A stretch of DNA of 64,000 nt from Pseudanabaenaceae cyanobacterium SKYG29 (GTDB lineage Bacteria > Cyanobacteriota > Cyanobacteriia > Pseudanabaenales > Pseudanabaenaceae): NCBI GenBank assembly GCA_025055675.1, contig JANWWT010000001.1, positions 124,001 to 188,000 on the forward strand, given 5' to 3'. The position numbers were made by a program, and so were the translations under genes. Of the stretch, positions 28,062 to 36,119 are shown piece by piece. How positions within the stretch are numbered: the first letter of the stretch is position 1; each line of letters starts with the position of its first letter. Under the pieces are notes generated by a model. It saw nothing but the letters and a program-made list of their open reading frames with translations, ran no database searches and was not told the DNA's origin.

Positions 28062-28287
28062 TGATCCAGTACATGGTATAGACACAACGAGAACTGGTAT
28101 CTGACCAAGAACTGTTGACAACTATTCTGCAACGCCAAGATAAACCCATGCAACAACAGGCAGAAAAATCTAGTTTTTACAACAATTGTTGAAAATCATG
28201 AAGAACATCTACAAGTTTATAATGCAGAGACAGATTAAACTTCTACGGGAGCACCTGCTGGGTAACAGTGACTTGAGTTGGGCATAG
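28060..28287 (+). pseudogene. decayed third copy of the small coiled-coil gene
   Basis: From TGATCCAGTACATGG onward this stretch aligns with the two intact copies downstream (AACTGGTATCTGACCAAGAA, ACTGTTGACAAC, CAACAACAGGCAGAA, GAAGAACATCT and GACAGATTAAACTTCTACG all have counterparts in order). It has lost the first 17 or so codons, carries in-frame stops and small indels, and ends in CTGGGTAACAGTGACTTGAG matching LGNSGLN. The homology starts at the very stop codon of the nuclease gene. Confidence 0.85.
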
Positions 28288-28337
28288 TATTTGTGCCGTG
28301 TTAGGATGTGATGTGTCGCTACTGAGGGGAAAAATTA

Positions 28338-28580
28338 ATGGCAGAAGAAAATCTGGGAGCAAGGATTAACAACATCGAACTACTAATCCAATACATGGCA
28401 CAGACACAACGCGAACTGGCATCCAACCAAGAACTGTTGACAACGATCGTGCAACAACAAGCAGAAGAAATCCAGCTTCTACGACAAATTCTACAGAGAC
28501 ATGATGAAACGATCGGGGTAATGCAGGGACAGATTAAACTTCTACTAGAGCGCTTACTCGGCAACAGTGGCTTAAACTAA
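28338..28580 (+). CDS. small coiled-coil protein, copy 1
   Basis: An 80-residue protein of unknown function, almost wholly heptad-like: INNIELLIQYMAQTQRELA, TTIVQQQAEEIQLLRQIL, then GVMQGQIKLLLERLLG. No cysteine, signal peptide or membrane helix. GAGGGG lies eight bases before ATG. It differs from copy 2 chiefly by lacking about seven residues (EEHLRRY region). It probably oligomerises; a role as adaptor or antitoxin-like partner cannot be read from the sequence. Confidence 0.8.
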   Translation: MAEENLGARINNIELLIQYMAQTQRELASNQELLTTIVQQQAEEIQLLRQILQRHDETIGVMQGQIKLLLERLLGNSGLN

Positions 28581-28635
28581 ACATGAATCTGTGCTGTGTT
28601 AGGATGTGAAGTACAGCTACTGAGGGGAAAAATCA

Positions 28636-28899
28636 ATGGCAGAAGAAAATCTGGGAGCGAGGATTAACAACATCGAACTACTGATCCAGTACATGGCACA
28701 GACACAACGCGAACTAGCATCCAACCAAGAACTGTTGACAACGATCGTACAACAACAAGCAGAAGAAATTCAGCTTCTACGCCAGATTGTCGAAAGACAT
28801 GAAGAACATCTCAGACGTTATGACGAAACGATCGGGGTAATGCAGGGACAGATCAAACTCCTACTAGAGCGCTTGCTAGGCAACAGCGGCTTGAATTAA
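28636..28899 (+). CDS. small coiled-coil protein, copy 2
   Basis: An 87-residue paralogue of the gene just before it; the first 52 residues are identical. It carries VERHEEHLRRYDETIG where copy 1 has LQRHDETIG, i.e. two extra helical turns. The decayed copy also has the GAAGAACATCT segment, so the longer form is likely ancestral and copy 1 a deletion. It has its own GAGGGG ribosome binding site. About 200 bases without a gene follow up to the convergent PD-(D/E)XK gene. Confidence 0.8.
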   Translation: MAEENLGARINNIELLIQYMAQTQRELASNQELLTTIVQQQAEEIQLLRQIVERHEEHLRRYDETIGVMQGQIKLLLERLLGNSGLN

Positions 28900-29095
28900 A
28901 CAAACATATGCCAGTGCTGTCTAGGCTGAGATAGCCACAGTGCGAACCAATAGCAAAAACGTAGAAATTAGGCTTGTAGTCACAATGAACAACCTAGAAG
29001 CAGAGATAGAAGTCTTCAATGCTTGCGTTAGTGTTCACCAGCAGAAATCCTAGTTACTTTGACAGTAATAGTTATCAACCAGTAGATTGAGAGAA

Positions 29096-30187
29096 CTATA
29101 TACTTGAATCGTCGCCTGTTTCCGTACTACTTAACTGGTGAGGACTGTGAATTGTGACAATTCGGGTCAGGGTATCTTGAAAATCATTGAGATTAAGTAC
29201 CGTCAGATGAAAAATATCCTTAAGAGTGCGAGCGGTATCTGTATTGACATCAGGGAGTAACATAAAAGCATGGTCTGTATCCAAACCAAGGATAGGCAGC
29301 ATACGGGCATACTTATCTATGTGCTTTTGATAATTACCTGTCTTGCCCTCAAACCAGTATACTTTTTGGTCAATTTCTAATAGTAAATCTAGTTCAAAAT
29401 CATCGCCATTTGGCAAAATTATTTGTGGGTTCATCAAAAAGGAATATCTTTCTGTGCCTAATTGATCCTTAACTAACCTGATAAACTTTGCCTTCATATA
29501 CCTTTCTAGCCATTTGCCAGCAAAAAAATTCAGGGCTTCAGGAATACGACTGGGCTTTACTGATAAAATATACTTAGGAGATTTTTGGTATCTGTATTCC
29601 TCTAAAAAGGCAATCTCGTGCAAGGACTGGCTCATCTGACACATAGCAGATATGTGGGATTGGGGTTCATCTTTCAGACAAAGGGAAACAGAATGACCTA
29701 AATTCATGCTGGATTTAATCCGATCGTATAGTTTCTGGATAGCGGGGTATCTGTCCCCCATAAATATTGCTATATCATCAAGGACAATATCCTTATCTGT
29801 TGTGATATGATTGATTGGTGGGATATGTTTAATCGCTATATTTCTCCTGCCTAAAAATCCCTCTAACCTAGTTGTGTCATTAATCGCAATTTGTTCTGTA
29901 CTTTCTTCCCCAGAGGACGCACTTCCCATTGACAGATACTCAAAGTTCTCTCCCCTGCTCCTTTGCTGCTCTGCAGGGCTGATTCTATTTACGTACAGCT
30001 CTTGGCGCAAAGCGTCAGCTATCCTACTGTAAAATTCCTCCAACTTATTCTCTACCACGAAAGCCACTCGCTCTTCCAAAAAAGGACTTAACCTAGCACT
30101 AACACTACTGCTGGAGTAACGCCGACTGAATAGTAAACCTACGCCAAGACCAAGCCCTAGCCCCAAGGAAAATACTGCCCAGCTCAT
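29096..30187 (-). CDS. membrane-anchored PD-(D/E)XK nuclease-like protein (DUF1887/Card1-like nuclease fold)
   Basis: A 363-residue protein. One membrane helix at residues 3-20 (FSLGLGLGLGVGLLF) is followed by a long helical, charged region (about 30-130), a middle domain without known family, and a C-terminal nuclease-like domain. There D267 in FELDLLLEIDQ and E280-x-K282 in WFEGKTG make the D...ExK core of the PD-(D/E)XK superfamily, in the sequence style of the DUF1887 (Card1) nuclease domain (DVLL...ECKTG). The CARF sensor of true Card1 is not recognisable. Membrane anchoring of such a nuclease is unusual. Target unknown; defence is only one possibility. Divergent from the DoxX gene. Confidence 0.7.
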   Translation of the reverse strand: MSWAVFSLGLGLGLGVGLLFSRRYSSSSVSARLSPFLEERVAFVVENKLEEFYSRIADALRQELYVNRISPAEQQRSRGENFEYLSMGSASSGEESTEQIAINDTTRLEGFLGRRNIAIKHIPPINHITTDKDIVLDDIAIFMGDRYPAIQKLYDRIKSSMNLGHSVSLCLKDEPQSHISAMCQMSQSLHEIAFLEEYRYQKSPKYILSVKPSRIPEALNFFAGKWLERYMKAKFIRLVKDQLGTERYSFLMNPQIILPNGDDFELDLLLEIDQKVYWFEGKTGNYQKHIDKYARMLPILGLDTDHAFMLLPDVNTDTARTLKDIFHLTVLNLNDFQDTLTRIVTIHSPHQLSSTETGDDSSI

Positions 30188-30373
30188 CCCCCTGCCCTCT
30201 CCTTCTCCTACAAATTTTAATCAATCACTGCTCCCCCCTCTCCCCCTTTTGCCTTATGCCGATCGGTATAACCTATGGGGCAAGTCCTGACTGGGGCATG
30301 GAATTATGTTAAAGTTTGTAAAGATAATCGAAAGTGATTTGTCTAATATTCCTTAACAATAGTACAAACTGCC

Positions 30374-30931
30374 ATGATCACCCCTATCCAAAATGTTCTT
30401 CGTCTGGTCTTTTTGCCCGCTGATCTCCAAGGTAGCCTGACTCAGTTGGCTTGGACAATCTTTCGTGTTGTCTGTGGATTTGCCATGATCCACAACGGTC
30501 TGGACAAATTTGCTGATATCCCTGGGTTTGCAGAAGCCTACGTGGAAGCAATTGGATTGCCATTCCCCATCTTCTTTGCCTATGTGGCAGCAACGACAGA
30601 AACGATCGGTGCACCCCTAGTGATGATTGGTTTAGCTACACGGCCTGCAGCTCTGGGGTTGGCGGCGACAATGTTTGTTGCCATGTATCACCATGTCCTA
30701 GTGGCTGGCTTTAGTATTCCCTATTTAGAGCTGTCGATGGTCTATGCCGCCTGTTTTCTGTTTTTAACAGTGATCGGGGCTGGTAAATTTTCCATCGATG
30801 CCCTCATTGCCGAACTTATGACCAAGGAACAGGTAAAATCACTAGAAACGTCCCTAGCAGAGGCACCAGCGACACCCACTAGGGCAGAACCGCAGGAAAG
30901 AAAGGGCTGGGGTTCCTACCTAACTCGCTAG
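30374..30931 (+). CDS. DoxX family membrane protein
   Basis: Four-helix membrane protein of 185 residues. The DoxX pattern is clear: IFRVVCGFAMIHNGLDKF in helix 1, PFPIFFAYVAATTETIGAPL and IGLATRPAALGLAATMFVAM in helices 2 and 3, and a last helix ending GAGKFSIDAL. DoxX proteins are linked to quinone, thiosulfate or redox functions, but most have no proven role. A C-terminal tail of about 40 residues is hydrophilic. No ribosome binding site is visible. A strong terminator follows. Confidence 0.88.
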   Translation: MITPIQNVLRLVFLPADLQGSLTQLAWTIFRVVCGFAMIHNGLDKFADIPGFAEAYVEAIGLPFPIFFAYVAATTETIGAPLVMIGLATRPAALGLAATMFVAMYHHVLVAGFSIPYLELSMVYAACFLFLTVIGAGKFSIDALIAELMTKEQVKSLETSLAEAPATPTRAEPQERKGWGSYLTR

Positions 30932-30949
30932 AATTAGCCCTCCAGTTTG

Positions 30950-30982
30950 AACTCCCATCCGTTGGGGTGGGGGTTATTTTTT
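30950..30982 (+). terminator. rho-independent terminator after the DoxX gene
   Basis: An 11-base-pair stem (AACTCCCATCC against GGGTGGGGGTT, two G-U pairs) with the tetraloop GTTG is followed by ATTTTTT. It lies 19 bases after the DoxX stop. Confidence 0.88.
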
Positions 30983-31088
30983 CGTAGTAGGCAACTATCT
31001 CTAACTGTAAGTATAATTACTTATCATCTTTAGGGCAGTTAGCAAAAGCAGAGAAAAAATTTCCTGAAATCCTGGTAAGTTCTGGCTT

Positions 31089-31110
31089 CACCCTATTTAC
31101 AAATGGGGTG
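31089..31110 (+). promoter_or_regulatory. long perfect hairpin upstream of the HU gene
   Basis: Arms CACCCTATT and AATGGGGTG pair over nine positions with one T-G pair, leaving a four-base loop. No T run follows, so it is not a simple terminator. It lies about 100 bases before the HU start and could act in the mRNA leader or as a protein site. The rest of the 280-base gap shows no gene. Confidence 0.45.
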
Positions 31111-31212
31111 TTCCTATTAGAATAGTTGGTTAGAAACAAGTCGCCATCAGGATTATGTCAAATTTCTTTACATAGTACCGATGGCTACGGTCAATTACCA
31201 TGAGGAGAAATT

Positions 31213-31536
31213 ATGAACAAGGGTGAACTGGTAGACGCTATTTCCAAGAGTACCAAGGAAAACAAGAATACAGTAGACAAGATATTGACAGCGACGATGC
31301 AGATCATCATGGATGCAGTCACATCTGGGCAAAAGGTGACCCTAGTGGGGTTTGGTTCCTTTGAACCCAGGGTGCGCAAGGAGCGGGACGGGCGCAATCC
31401 CAAGACCAAGGAAGCAATGAAGATTCCTGAAACTGTTGTCCCTGCTTTCTCCGCTGGCAAGTCCTTCAAGGAGTTGGTTGCTAACAATATTGAGGAAATC
31501 AAACAGATTCTGGCAAAGGAAAAGAAGGAGTCCTAA
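31213..31536 (+). CDS. hup: DNA-binding protein HU
   Basis: Histone-like DNA-bending dimer, 107 residues. The full family pattern is present: MNKGELVDAIS at the start, TLVGFGSFEPRVRKERDGRN, the DNA-contact arm NPKTKEAMKIPETVVPAFS, and KSFKELV. The C-terminus is about ten residues longer than E. coli HU and ends Lys/Glu-rich. GAGGAGA precedes the ATG. The stop is shared with the convergent methyltransferase gene (CTAA). Confidence 0.97.
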   Translation: MNKGELVDAISKSTKENKNTVDKILTATMQIIMDAVTSGQKVTLVGFGSFEPRVRKERDGRNPKTKEAMKIPETVVPAFSAGKSFKELVANNIEEIKQILAKEKKES

Positions 31537-32555
31537 AGGCGACGGGCTAGAATCCAGCGCAAGGACATAGGGGGCTCAGCGGTGGTGGGGAAAACATCCC
31601 TACCCGTTGCCCAATTGATAAACCATTTGGTAGGGGGCCAAGCTGCTGGTGGCAAAAAGGTGCGCTCATAGTCGTAGGCAGATTCATTACTCTCAATTGC
31701 TAGGGGTAACCCCGCCAAGCACTCCTGCAACTCCCCTGGGGTGACCAAAAACGACCAGGCAACCTCTGCTACTTCCCGCATCATAGGAGTGGGTACAAAG
31801 TTATCTATCGTCAAAAAAGTGCTGAACAAAATCTTGCCACCCGGTTTGAGGGCTTGGCTACTGTTTTCCAAGAGTTGGCGAACCTGGGAGAGGGAGCGGA
31901 AGTGGGAAATTACTTCCACCACTATGATTAGGTCGTAGGTGTTAGCGGGCAAGGGGGTTTTTAAGATGTCTGCTAATTGCACCTCGATCGTTAGTCCTTC
32001 TGCCTGAGCACTCTCGGTTAGTTTTTGCACAAAGACGGGAGCTAACTCGATCGCTGTTACCTGGTGTCCCAGGCGGGCAAGGGGTAGGGTATTCCGTCCT
32101 GTACCAGCTCCTACGTCCAGAATACGCAGGGGTGGTTGCCCTAGTTCCTGGACGACTGCCATCACCTTGGCATCGGGATGACTACCGAAGAGGGGACCCT
32201 GGCGAGTTTTTACCCAACGGGCGTACTTGTCTTCTATGGTTAGAATTTGGGTACTGAAACGGATACGTAGACCGCTAGTAAGACCAACTGTGGGGTCAGG
32301 GGGTTCATACTGGAAGCTCAGACGGGCATGGGGCGATTGCTGGAACCCTTCTTGAATGCGCTGGTGGAGGGTGGAACGGAGAGACTCTAATTCCTGGGGC
32401 TTGAGGTTTTGTCCCAGTGCTAGCAGTAGACTGTGCACTTGTTGAAAAAAATGATCCGCTAGATGGGGGACACAGGGAAAGACCAATTCCCCCCGTGCCG
32501 CTGTCAAGCTCTTGACTTTGGTGAGGGCAAGCTTTTCACAGGTGGGGATGTCCAT
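31533..32555 (-). CDS. class I SAM-dependent methyltransferase
   Basis: A 340-residue protein with a Rossmann methyltransferase core in its second half. Motif I is LRILDVGAGTGRNTLPLA, motif II VTAIELAP, motif IV DLIIVVEVISHF and a later LKPGGKILFSTF. The N-terminal 120 residues are unassigned. The substrate is unknown. ATG 32555 is preferred over an upstream TTG. It follows the methionine aminopeptidase gene by about 50 bases in the same direction, so it may share its transcript. Confidence 0.85.
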   Translation of the reverse strand: MDIPTCEKLALTKVKSLTAARGELVFPCVPHLADHFFQQVHSLLLALGQNLKPQELESLRSTLHQRIQEGFQQSPHARLSFQYEPPDPTVGLTSGLRIRFSTQILTIEDKYARWVKTRQGPLFGSHPDAKVMAVVQELGQPPLRILDVGAGTGRNTLPLARLGHQVTAIELAPVFVQKLTESAQAEGLTIEVQLADILKTPLPANTYDLIIVVEVISHFRSLSQVRQLLENSSQALKPGGKILFSTFLTIDNFVPTPMMREVAEVAWSFLVTPGELQECLAGLPLAIESNESAYDYERTFLPPAAWPPTKWFINWATGRDVFPTTAEPPMSLRWILARRL

Positions 32556-32608
32556 AGCGGCAAGCAAAAATAATCTGTGGAGAGCATGATACCGCAGCTC
32601 CGCCGCCC

Positions 32609-33466
32609 TTAGACAGAGGAAGTGACAAGTGTACGATCGGTCAAGATTTCGTAGCCTGTTTCCGTGACCAAAACGGTGTGTTCAAACTGGGCAGAGAGTT
32701 GATTGTCTACCGTCACCGCCGTCCACCTATCTTTGAGGATACGCACATGGCGTGACCCTTCATTGATAATCGGTTCAATAGCTAAGGTCATCCCTGCCCG
32801 CAGCTTGACATTAGGGAGCTTGTGAGTGCGGAAATTAAATACCGCCGGCTCTTCGTGGAGATTGCGCCCTACGCCGTGCCCGGTAAAATCCTCCACCACC
32901 GAGTAACCGTGGGATTTGACAAATTCTTCGATCGCTGTGCCCAAGTCCAGCAGATAGGCACCCGCCCGCACCTGAGCAATACCGACATAGAGAGCTTCTT
33001 CTGCCACCTTGATTAACCGCGCTGCCCGCTCCGAGACAGGGGGCAAAGCCACCGTAATACAGGAGTCGCCATGGAAGCCATTTTTGTAGGCACCCGTGTC
33101 TACTTTAACTACATCCCCTGGTTTGAGGACACGGCGGGGGCTGGGAATGCCATGCACTACTTCGTTATTGATGCTGATACAAATGCTAGCGGGGAAGCCG
33201 TGGTAGCCCTTGAAGCTAGGCACTGCCCCCATCTCCCGAATGCGCTTTTCTGCGTAGGCATCCACTTCCTGGGTAGTCATTCCCGGTTGCATCATCTGGG
33301 AAATCTCATGCAAGACAGTGGCAACAATCCGTGCTGACTCCCGCATCAACTCAATTTCCCGCTTGGACTTGATTTCAATACCTTTGCTAGCGGTAGGGCG
33401 GTCTTCTTTCTGTTGCCTGCGCGATCGCGTCGGAGATTCTGAGGTCAGGGCACTGAGAATATTCAT
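32609..33466 (-). CDS. map: methionine aminopeptidase, type I
   Basis: Removes the initiator Met from nascent proteins. All five metal ligands are seen: D in [12 protein letters not shown] in FHGDSC, H in [11 protein letters not shown] in [10 protein letters not shown] and E in [28 protein letters not shown] is the conserved substrate loop. At 285 residues it is slightly longer than the E. coli enzyme because of a charged N-terminal extension of about 30 residues (RSRRQQKED). Cyanobacteria often have several map genes; which paralogue this is I cannot say. Confidence 0.96.
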   Translation of the reverse strand: MNILSALTSESPTRSRRQQKEDRPTASKGIEIKSKREIELMRESARIVATVLHEISQMMQPGMTTQEVDAYAEKRIREMGAVPSFKGYHGFPASICISINNEVVHGIPSPRRVLKPGDVVKVDTGAYKNGFHGDSCITVALPPVSERAARLIKVAEEALYVGIAQVRAGAYLLDLGTAIEEFVKSHGYSVVEDFTGHGVGRNLHEEPAVFNFRTHKLPNVKLRAGMTLAIEPIINEGSRHVRILKDRWTAVTVDNQLSAQFEHTVLVTETGYEILTDRTLVTSSV

Positions 33467-33579
33467 GTATAGGGTAAACCAATGTAAAGCTAATATAGTT
33501 TTAGCCTAATTCCGTCCTGGGTGGGTCAATTTTTCGCTACATTGTAGACAGGTGCCTTACTAGAGAGAGATAGATAGCT

Positions 33580-34851
33580 ATGTCCTTACCACCAATTCCT
33601 CCTCCCCCTGGGGCTAAGCCTGCTCCCCGTACCAGTGAACTGACAAAACCTACTGACAACAGTGCTACAGTTGCTCCTCCCCCTGGTGCAGTCAAGAAGG
33701 TAAAGCCCCCTGTCCCCCCACCCCCTAAAGCGCCTGTGCGTTCCGGTCCCCCCACACCCCAAACGCCTGTCGCTGTCAAAGGACCGAATCAACCAACTCT
33801 TGCCGAACTAGTAAGGGATGCCTATGACCAAGGTTGCTCTGACCTCCACTTGGGTGTAGGGGAACACGTGCGCTTCCGCAATCGGGGTTTGATTGTCATT
33901 CAGGATAAGTACCCCATCCCCGATGAGCCAACCTTCTATTCCTGGCTGCGGGAGGCAATGGACGAAAAAGCTTTACAGAAATTCCGCGATACTCTGGAAT
34001 ATGACGGGGCGTTTCAGTATGACTACTGTCGCTGTCGCTTGAATGTGTTTGACTCTTTGCGTGGTCCCTCCCTGGTAATTCGGATTATTCCCCTCAAAAT
34101 TCTCACCCTCGACCAATTAGGAGCACCGGAGGTGTTCCGTGAACTGTGCTATACCCCTAAGGGCTTGATCCTGGTCACGGGTCCCACAGGTTCCGGTAAA
34201 TCCACGACCCTGGCAGCTATGGTGGACTTCATCAATACGGAAATGCCCAAAAATATCATCTCCATTGAAGACCCCATTGAATTTGTCCACGTCAGCAAAA
34301 AATCGATCGTGAAGCAGCGGGAGGTGGGTATCCATACCCTCAAGTTTGACAATGCTCTCAAAGCTGCCCTGCGGGAAGACCCAGATGTGATTCTGATTGG
34401 GGAAATGCGTGACCGTGAAACGGTCAATACTGCCCTCAAAGCCGGTCAAACAGGTCACTTGGTGTTTGGTACCTTGCACACCAATAGTGCGATTAAGACG
34501 ATCGAACGTATCCTCAACCTCTACGAACCGGACCAACAGGGACCGATGCGGGACCAGCTGGCAGAAACCCTCGTGGCAGTAATTGCCCAAACCCTGGTGC
34601 GGACCACCGACGGCAAACGGACAGCTGCCCACGAAATCATGGTCAACACGGATGCAGTGCGGGACTATATCAAACGGGGAGCAGTAGATGAAATCGAAGC
34701 AATTATTCCCCGCAGCTCCTTCGATGGGATGTGCTCTATGAACCAATCCCTATTCCGCCTCTACGAAGAGGGGAGAATTACTGAGGAAACAGCGATCGAG
34801 CACTCCCCCAAACCTAACGAAATGGCACAGATGCTCAGGGGTCGCATCTAG
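33580..34851 (+). CDS. pilT: type IV pilus retraction ATPase PilT (or PilT paralogue)
   Basis: Hexameric motor powering pilus retraction, hence twitching and DNA uptake. Residues 1-70 are an unusual Pro-rich segment (PPIPPPPGAKPAP, PPVPPPPKAP). The core has Walker A VTGPTGSGKSTT, an Asp box IISIEDPIEF, Walker B DVILIGEMRD and the His box GHLVFGTLHTNSA. The C-terminal FDGMCSMNQSLFRLYEEG corresponds to the AIRNLIRE-to-tail region, with no recognisable AIRNLIRE copy, so it may be PilT2 or PilU-like rather than the main PilT. 423 residues. AGAGAG lies before the ATG. Its TAG is shared with the convergent gene (CTAG). Confidence 0.9.
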   Translation: MSLPPIPPPPGAKPAPRTSELTKPTDNSATVAPPPGAVKKVKPPVPPPPKAPVRSGPPTPQTPVAVKGPNQPTLAELVRDAYDQGCSDLHLGVGEHVRFRNRGLIVIQDKYPIPDEPTFYSWLREAMDEKALQKFRDTLEYDGAFQYDYCRCRLNVFDSLRGPSLVIRIIPLKILTLDQLGAPEVFRELCYTPKGLILVTGPTGSGKSTTLAAMVDFINTEMPKNIISIEDPIEFVHVSKKSIVKQREVGIHTLKFDNALKAALREDPDVILIGEMRDRETVNTALKAGQTGHLVFGTLHTNSAIKTIERILNLYEPDQQGPMRDQLAETLVAVIAQTLVRTTDGKRTAAHEIMVNTDAVRDYIKRGAVDEIEAIIPRSSFDGMCSMNQSLFRLYEEGRITEETAIEHSPKPNEMAQMLRGRI

Positions 34852-36014
34852 GCAAGGGGGGTGACCTGCAAAACGACAAATTTGAGATAGCGCCCCTCCA
34901 CAAAGCCTACGGGCACAGGGTGATCAAGGGGCTGACCCGCCTCATGGATAATCTTTCCCCTAACCTGGGCTTGACCACAGGCATCTGCCAGTATAGTTTG
35001 AAAATCAGCAGGGCTAACTTGACTGGTGCAACTCGCAGAGACCAAAAAACCCCCTGGTTTTACCAGTTGCAAAGCGATCGTGTTCAACTTGGTATAAGCC
35101 CTCAGGGCGGCAAAGCGTTGCTGTTTAGTTTTAGCAAAACTGGGGGGGTCAAGTATAACAAGGTCAAATTGCCTGCCCTGGCTGACCAGGTGGGGGAGAA
35201 GACTAAAACAATCAGCAGCGACAAATTCATGGCGCTTAGCATCCAGTCCGTTCACCTGTATATTTTGGGCGATGGCTGTCTCTAACCCCTTCCCTATATC
35301 AACACTGGTAACGTGCTTAGCTCCCCCCCGTAGGGCGTAGAGGGAAAATCCCCCCGTATAGGCAAAACAATTCAGTACAGTCCGCCCCCCACTCAAACCT
35401 TCCACATACCTGCGGTTTTCCCTATGGTCCAAAAAGAGACCTGTCTTCTGCCCGATCGTTAAGTCCACACAAAACTTGATACCGTACTCCGTCACCAGCA
35501 AATCCCGAGGGGGTAGTTCTCCCCAGAGCAGTTGGGGTGGATGGTGGTGGTCGCGCCAGAGAATACCCCGCAGAGGAGCAATTTGGGGCAAAATAGCCAC
35601 TATATCTGCTTGGAGTGTCCTAAAGCCTGCCGTGTAAGTTTGGAGCACAGCATAGCGGTCATATACATCCACTGTAATACCCGGTAGCCCATCCCCCTCA
35701 CCGTAAAGCCAGCGATAGGCAGTAGTCGCCTGCTGCCTAATTTCACCCCTGAGGAACCAAGCCCCGGCAATTTGGCGGTGCAGCCACTGCCGATCGGGTA
35801 CCTGCTGGGTGGAGAAAATCCGCAGAGCAATGGGGCTAGATTCATCCCACAGTCCAAACCCCTGCCAGCTACCACATTTGACCCTAACCCAGGTACCAGT
35901 AGGGAAACTAGCTTCCCCCTGAACATGATTACGATAGACCCAAGGGTGACCCCGCTGGAGGCTTTCGCGGAGGGAAGGAGCCACCGTCACAGAGGGAACC
36001 GTCATAGAACCCAT
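34848..36014 (-). CDS. RlmI-like 23S rRNA (cytosine-C5) methyltransferase
   Basis: SAM-dependent RNA methyltransferase of 388 residues. The N-terminal PUA-like domain begins LRESLQRGHPWVYRNHV. The middle and catalytic parts have QKTGLFLDHRENR, motif I VLNCFAYTGGFSLYALRGGA, VTSVDIGKG and the catalytic region LVILDPPSFAKTK, with a second cysteine region VSASCTSQ. These match the RlmI (YccW) family that makes m5C1962 in E. coli. ATG 36014 is the first start; ATG 36005 is an alternative and neither has a clear ribosome binding site. Confidence 0.88.
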   Translation of the reverse strand: MGSMTVPSVTVAPSLRESLQRGHPWVYRNHVQGEASFPTGTWVRVKCGSWQGFGLWDESSPIALRIFSTQQVPDRQWLHRQIAGAWFLRGEIRQQATTAYRWLYGEGDGLPGITVDVYDRYAVLQTYTAGFRTLQADIVAILPQIAPLRGILWRDHHHPPQLLWGELPPRDLLVTEYGIKFCVDLTIGQKTGLFLDHRENRRYVEGLSGGRTVLNCFAYTGGFSLYALRGGAKHVTSVDIGKGLETAIAQNIQVNGLDAKRHEFVAADCFSLLPHLVSQGRQFDLVILDPPSFAKTKQQRFAALRAYTKLNTIALQLVKPGGFLVSASCTSQVSPADFQTILADACGQAQVRGKIIHEAGQPLDHPVPVGFVEGRYLKFVVLQVTPLA

Positions 36015-36083
36015 GCAACATTACAGGACTTTACCGCTTCTGCCAAAACACAAACTCCCCCCTACCTTTTAGAACCAATCGAT

Positions 36084-36098
36084 AATATAGTAATATAG
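36084..36098 (+). promoter_or_regulatory. probable operator of the ArsR-family repressor, site 1
   Basis: AATATAGTAATATAG, a pair of AATATAG half-sites eight bases apart, located 22 bases before the repressor start. The reverse complement of site 2 (37997-38011) matches it at 14 of 15 positions. The position suggests autorepression. Confidence 0.7.
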
Positions 36099-36119
36099 GA
36101 GAATTGCTTACCAGCTGAG

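Larger units (their letters stand above)
28291..28899 (+). repeat. tandem duplication of a leader-plus-gene unit
   Basis: Two units with starts 298 bases apart. Besides the coding part, about 45 bases of leader are shared (GTGTTAGGATGTGA, then CTACTGAGGGGAAAAAT), so promoter and ribosome binding site were copied along. Silent differences between the copies show the duplication is not brand new. Confidence 0.9.

Noticed and set aside
28985-29053. 22-codon frame starting NNLEAEIEVF
   Set aside because: Too short and without a ribosome binding site; probably a chance frame.
34117-34746. 209-codon open frame antisense to pilT
   Set aside because: It lies wholly inside the well-supported pilT gene, has no family pattern and is rich in His/Asp as expected from reading codons backward.
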